Shown here: one piece after another, positions 59,276 to 64,000 of the stretch | How positions within the stretch are numbered: position 1 is the stretch's first letter | Layout of the letters: every line of letters starts with the position of its first letter | Source of the DNA: Mycoemilia scoparia | Taxonomy: Eukaryota; Kickxellomycota; Kickxellomycetes; Kickxellales; Kickxellaceae | Assembly: GCA_027575805.1 (NCBI GenBank) | Contig: JANBPU010000005.1 | Span: forward strand, 62,001 to 126,000 | DNA length: 64,000 nucleotides | Direction of reading: 5' to 3' | The notes under the pieces: generated by a model | Told to the model about the DNA's origin: nothing | Database searches by the model: none | What the model saw: the letters and a program-made list of their open reading frames with translations, nothing else | Position numbers and translations under genes: made by a program

Positions 59276-61844
59276 CTATGATGAAGATGGTATGGGCGCA
59301 TTGGTTTTAACCTTGGACAAGGTGTCGACAATATAGTTGAGTCGGTTAAGAAAGTGCTTGTGAGTATTGATGCCATCATGAACAATCCGCTCGTGGTCTA
59401 TGGTCGCGTCGTACTGGCTAAATGCCCCAACCTTTGAAACAAAATAAATGTGATGGTCCCCAAATAACAGTATCTTGCTTGAATCTATAAAATGGATTTG
59501 AACGACACTGTTGCTTAACCTAAAGATGTTCGCACTGGAGGATCGGAGTATATTTACTAAATATACTGGTAGGCTGTTCTTATCTCTGGCTGTAGTTGCA
59601 TTTGATTTTGTGGTGGACGAAATGCTTGAATTCAAAGGGCTGCCGAAGCTTGTTTTCGTATGATTTTTCTTGAATGCATCTTGAGTCTGATCAAGTATAA
59701 TCCATTTTTTACGCAAGGATTCTGGTACGTTTTGCCCTTCGAACGTAAATGTCCGGGTTTGATCTCCTTTTAGTCTAATATACGATGCTACCTTGGTGTC
59801 GCTGTCGTGTGATAACATTGTACCATCTCTAAAGCAGAATCCGTATGTATTATTTGAAAGCAAGTAGCCCGTTCCATACTTTTCTGTAGTAATCCACTGT
59901 TTCAAATATACTGGGACTGGTGGCGGCGGCGGATTTGTATGGCACGATTCGCTAAAACTCCCACAATTTCCCTTCTGACCTTCTTTAATAAGCTCTAAGA
60001 AATATTCAAGGCGAGTTTCCCATGCTTCCAATAATGGTATGTGTTCGACTGTGGCTTTAGAATCTACTGGGCGTGCCGTTGATCTGGGGCCTTTTTGTGA
60101 GACCATGCCCTTTATCAACGACTCTTGTACGTTTTGTGATTTTGTGGATGGTTGTTGGACCTGGGCATTGACAGTTACTGATTTATAGCTGATGCTGGGT
60201 AGTGACTTTTCCCTTATTGGTGCAGGGATCAGTGGCGAAGCCTCGATTTCTGGCTCTGGTGGTGTCGGAGAGCTGGATTGTGGTGGCGTAGGGGGTGCTG
60301 TTGCTACTTGAGGCTGCTGCTGCTGTTTCTGCCTGTTCTCGGCTTTGGGCATGGGGTCCTTGTAAATCTTCCTTGATCTTAAGGTGCGTATTGGCGATGC
60401 TTTGGATATCTGCTCCTTGTTAGTGATGTTGTTATTTACAGCCATGAGGCGTGCCTCTAAAGCCGTTGAGCTCCGGGTTCTTGTAGGACGCGAATTCTGT
60501 ACCATGTTTTCTTGGCCTGGCTCCATCCTTGAAGATGTATTAGATGCTAAATTCTTTGTTGACTGAGTCGTGTGTTTCTTTATATTTAGATTTTTCTCTG
60601 AAAGAGCACTGCTAGACGACTTAGCAAAGTGCTGGTGCTTTCTATGTGGTCTCAGACTCTGGGTAGTATTGACCTTGAGGAGCTCTTCGTATGACCCAAT
60701 TGGTGTGGTGAAAATATCAGGTGGGAATTCAATCGGTGTATGGAAACTGTGGTTATTAAACCAGGCGTGGGCTAAGATTTCTCGGCAAGAAGGCCTCATG
60801 GTTACATCTTTGCTGCAAAGTGACAGTATTAGATGCTGAACTTCATTTGAGAGTTGGTACTCGGGAGGGAACATGATATGATCGTTGCATATCTTTGAAT
60901 ACAACTGCTCTGCACGAAATTGCTTCCCCTCAATTCGAAATGGTGTTCTGCCAACGAGCATTGTATACAAAACGATTCCAATAGCCCAGACATCCACCTC
61001 ATAGCTGTGCCCATTTTCACTTCGCGAAATGATCTCAGGTGCTAAAAAGTTGGGCGTTCCTAGAAAGGATTTCTTTCGCTCCTCATCATTCTGGAGCTTT
61101 GCTGAAAGGCCAAAATCAGCTATCTTGACTCGGTTTTTGTGGTCCAGGAGGATATTTGCAAACTTGATGTCCCTATGTATTAGCTTGCACTTGTGCATGG
61201 CAGCAATTCCATCCACCAACTGGCGGGCAAAATACCGGCCCTCAAATTCGGTCAGACGAATCCTTTTTTTAAGCAATGATTGGAGCGTCTCTTTGCTACA
61301 CAGCTCCATTACAATATATACGCGCTCATTGTCCTCAAACGAGTGCCGGTACTGCACAACATTTGGATGTGGAGGAAGCGCCCTCATAACGCGAATTTCG
61401 TACCGTAGTCTCTCTTGGATTTTGACGCTTTTCATGTCTGCCTTATTCAGGATCTTGCATGCCCATTCAGCAGCACCTGGAGATCCGACTTCACATACTC
61501 GATAACACCTGCCAAATGCCCCCTGTAATTGAATCAAAGCATATGCTGGTTAAACACAGACCCGTTTGAACTCTTGATGGATGGCTTTTTCATGATCTTT
61601 TTCATTTTTCAATTTATATTATTTTGCAGTACCAACTTACTGATCCCAATAACTCCACGACCTCGTACTGGATGTCACAATGCTTGGGGTGCTGTATATA
61701 TCGTGGCACCTTGGTCCCATCGGCATTGGTAAACATTTGGTCTGTTGCATTTTGAATTGGAAACACTGGCCGCGGTAAATTTTGGGCTGTCTTTAAGGGT
61801 TTCTGTTGTTGTCTGTAGTAGGCATTTCTATCTACACCTAGCAT
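59276..61844 (-). CDS. Polo-like kinase
   Basis: Two exons, 61844-61641 and 61522-59276, phase 0, encode 816 residues. Polo kinases drive mitotic entry, spindle function and cytokinesis. The kinase domain (about 60-325) begins at VELLGSGAFGRCYRV, with the glycine loop split by the intron; it has ACKILNK, HRDIKFANILL, DFGLSAK and the activation loop KKSFLGTPNFLAPE. A long Ser/Pro/Gln-rich linker follows (about 325-600). Two polo boxes end the protein: LKQWITTEKYGTGYLLSNN keeps the phosphopeptide-binding Trp, and NSVVQIHFIDSSKILLF corresponds to the second box, where the His of the usual His-x-Lys pincer is replaced by Ser. Similar in layout to yeast Cdc5 and animal PLK1. Confidence 0.95.
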
Positions 61845-62945
61845 GCTAGTCGCTATTTAAAGCCGATGCTGCTGACAATGTTTTATATTGGTACGGGTTT
61901 GGCAGAGCTTGTTCTGCAAGTAGGCTTCAAGTGCTTGGATGACAAGGCTATTAATACACGCGTTGGTGTATGTATGTATATATGTGTATATAAAGGCGGA
62001 CTAAGGCACAGAGATGTTAAGGAGGAGAAAGGTATACCACAAAGATACTTTTAGATAGGGGGCAGGCAGGGAGCCAGAAAAGAAAGAGACAGAAAGAGAA
62101 TTAGACAAGTGTCTTTGAGTTAGTATACTAGAAAAGTGCTGTGTTGTGTTGCTGGAGTCAAAGGCCTCATACCATTTATGGACCTCTTTGAAAAGTGTGA
62201 TGAAGGGGGCAATACACAAACAGTATAGTGCTCTATCACTTTTTACGCCTAGTCGATATACAAACTGTATTTAGCTAGTGCGGGAAACAAAGGGTGGGGT
62301 AGAAGACAGAGAGTGTTGATATCAATGACAAGAGAGCAAGGTTAGCAGTAAAAGTAAAAGATAGAGAGATGAAATGATAGTGATGAACTAAAAAGTGTGG
62401 ACTTTGTCTTTGTAGACTCTGGTTTCAGTAAACAGACCACTATTGCTACATACATATAACCAAAGCAAAACGCGTTGGGTGTTTACTATAAGTACACCAC
62501 TAGAAGCTGCAAGAGAACCTACCTACTAATGGGTTAGAAAAAGCAAAATGAGAATTTTATTTAAAGAACCGGTTCCATCTGCAGGCTGCTCTGCCAGGAT
62601 GGACCACGTCTGTTTATGTAAACACCACAAACAAATTTTATTGGGCAATTTAAACGTGAGTAAACCTCCAGCCTGGCTCAGAAATTTCTTCACATCCCAG
62701 ATCTGTTGTCTCACCATCTTTTATAGATAATATTGCGAGGGAGTAAAGCTGAGTTTTGCACAATTGTTGGGTGTGTGCATGGATGATGGTTTTATTGAAA
62801 AAATCATAAAATAGACTAATATATATATATATATAATTAACATACAAGGGGGGAGGGCGGCAGATATTCATTTGTGCTAATTGGAATGTGGAGAAGGAAA
62901 CATGTGGAGGATCTGTTTAGGGATATTGTTGAAACATGAGAAATA
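61845..62945. other. Intergenic region upstream of the polo kinase
   Basis: About 1.1 kb with purine-rich GAGA/AAAG stretches (62080-62110, 62330-62380), a plus-strand TATATAAAGGC at about 61985 with no matching gene, and a (TA)n run at 62818-62836. No coding region is supported. Confidence 0.45.
62818..62836. repeat. (TA)n microsatellite
   Basis: An alternating AT run downstream of the FYVE-finger gene. Confidence 0.7.
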
Positions 62946-64000
62946 TCAGCTACATGTTGGGCTCTGGCAACTACCTGAACCACTTGGCTCAAAGTAATGC
63001 CAGCCTGTACCATCAATGCTTGAAACGACGTTGTTAGGGTCAACGCCCATTACACATATATCGCATACCTTTGGAGCCGCAGAGTTGGGCTTGTCGCAAT
63101 GATCAGGTCCAGCCTTGGTCTGTCTTTTGCTAATACACTCAGAGCATACATTGCGTTGGCACCTGCTGCACTGTGATTTGGGATTGAATATTGTGAAGCT
63201 TGACCGACACAAAAGACATTTGCCCTTGTCAGTAATTACGAAGGTATTTTTTTCAATTGGTGATCCAGCAGAGAATAGGCTTGGTCTCGAAAGGGGCGTA
63301 TGGGAACCACTATTAACAACAGTTGATCCAGCTGAGGAGGCGATGGAGTTACGGAAATAGCGACTGCCGGAAAGAGATGGCGATTCATTGGTGCTGACAG
63401 AATGCCGCGAAGAATGGGTTGCCGTAGTTGCGCACCAGTCCTGGTTTGTTGACCCAGGAGATCCCTGGATATGAGTAGAAAGGCGCTGTGCAATTTGAGA
63501 TGTAAAGTTGTATAGCGAACTGGTTGATGTAGGAGATCCCGAGGACAGAGTAGAGGTTGTTGACAGCACACTTTTGCGCTTACTACTCAGGCTACTTCTT
63601 CCAGTATTGAATCTTGCTGAAGAATCCGAGTTGCTCCTCATTGAGTTTCTTGCGTCAACAGCGAATTCGTCTGTTTCCTTTTGCCCAGACTTGCTGTCAT
63701 TGAAGTCTGCTTGAGATGCTAATTCCGATGTCTCCTGTATACTGCTTTCCCTGCTGATAGCGCTCACATTCTCTGTGCTGGAAGATGCCAGACTTTTAAA
63801 AAAGTTCATGGGACCAAGGCTACGACGGGTTCTCCCCATTATTTTATGGACTGTTCCTGGCGGAGAATCGAGCGCCTCTCTTCCGAAAAGTGAAGCTACA
63901 CATTGATCGCACGCTCTTCTCTCTCTATTTCCATCCTCATACTTCCCAGCAAACATGATTGTTTTGCGAGAACAGTCCGCGCAGACCAGCTTGCCACACG
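62946..64000 (-). CDS. FYVE-type zinc finger protein, 3' part (runs off the window)
   Basis: The last 351 codons of a minus-strand gene; the 5' part lies beyond the window. The visible part opens inside one zinc finger (CGKLVCADCSRKTIMF, then RRACDQCV), which fits the second half of a FYVE domain. A long Ser/Thr-rich linker of about 200 residues follows. A second cysteine finger is near the end: CLLCRSSFTIFNPKSQCSRC, QRNVCSECISKRQ and KVCDICVMG. FYVE domains bind phosphatidylinositol 3-phosphate on endosomes. The second finger lacks the basic RRHHCR motif (it has PKSQCSRC), so it may not bind lipid. No catalytic domain is visible in this portion. Confidence 0.75.
   Translation of the reverse strand, partial: CGKLVCADCSRKTIMFAGKYEDGNRERRACDQCVASLFGREALDSPPGTVHKIMGRTRRSLGPMNFFKSLASSSTENVSAISRESSIQETSELASQADFNDSKSGQKETDEFAVDARNSMRSNSDSSARFNTGRSSLSSKRKSVLSTTSTLSSGSPTSTSSLYNFTSQIAQRLSTHIQGSPGSTNQDWCATTATHSSRHSVSTNESPSLSGSRYFRNSIASSAGSTVVNSGSHTPLSRPSLFSAGSPIEKNTFVITDKGKCLLCRSSFTIFNPKSQCSRCQRNVCSECISKRQTKAGPDHCDKPNSAAPKVCDICVMGVDPNNVVSSIDGTGWHYFEPSGSGSCQSPTCS

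Overview
The window is eukaryotic nuclear DNA, almost certainly fungal. It holds 25 protein-coding genes on both strands, most split by short introns (about 50 to 390 bp) with GTAAGT/GTATGT donors, CTAAC/ACTAAT-like branch sites and YAG acceptors. MGM101, a GPI-anchored GH17 glucanase, an AIM5/Mic12-like MICOS subunit and a carnitine acetyltransferase ending in SKL point to a fungus. Intron richness and the TAF2 architecture suggest something other than a budding yeast, perhaps an early-diverging lineage, but I cannot place it more precisely from sequence alone. I see no tRNA, rRNA, CRISPR or complete autonomous transposon.

Layout. 0.8-9.4 kb: fructosamine kinase-like protein (+), GH17 glucanase (-), carnitine acetyltransferase (+), then a divergent pair, MICOS Mic12-like (-) and THO subunit 7 (+). 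10-21 kb: mitochondrial uS5 (-), a small cysteine-rich protein (+), exosome RRP4 (-), an unrecognised mitochondrial-type protein (+), SmF (-), arginyl-tRNA synthetase (+), ribosomal protein eS6 (-). 21-32.6 kb: a tail-anchored coiled-coil protein (+), a large Sec39/NBAS-like tether (+), MGM101 (-), actin (-). 33.5-40 kb: a UBE2E-type E2 (+), PTPA (-), alanyl-tRNA synthetase (+). 40-64 kb: all on the minus strand: TAF2 carrying three bromodomains, RRN3, topoisomerase I, valyl-tRNA synthetase, a polo kinase and the 3' part of a FYVE-finger protein.

This is a housekeeping region, not a functional cluster. Themes recur: translation (three aminoacyl-tRNA synthetases, eS6, uS5m), transcription and RNA handling (TAF2, RRN3, TOP1, THO7, SmF, RRP4) and mitochondrial maintenance (MGM101, Mic12-like, uS5m). 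Exon coordinates were worked out by hand from splice sites, reading phase and family similarity, and all multi-exon models keep frame from ATG to stop.

The most unusual items are the TAF2-bromodomain fusion (1912 aa, three bromodomains in the same exon as the last conserved TAF2 segment); five copies of a miniature inverted-repeat element in two subfamilies, several in gene-control positions; a second dispersed repeat present three times; acidic tryptophan motifs in the Sec39-like tether that resemble coatomer-binding motifs; an arginyl-tRNA synthetase preceded by an in-frame, presequence-like leader with no ATG; and two GC-AG introns.
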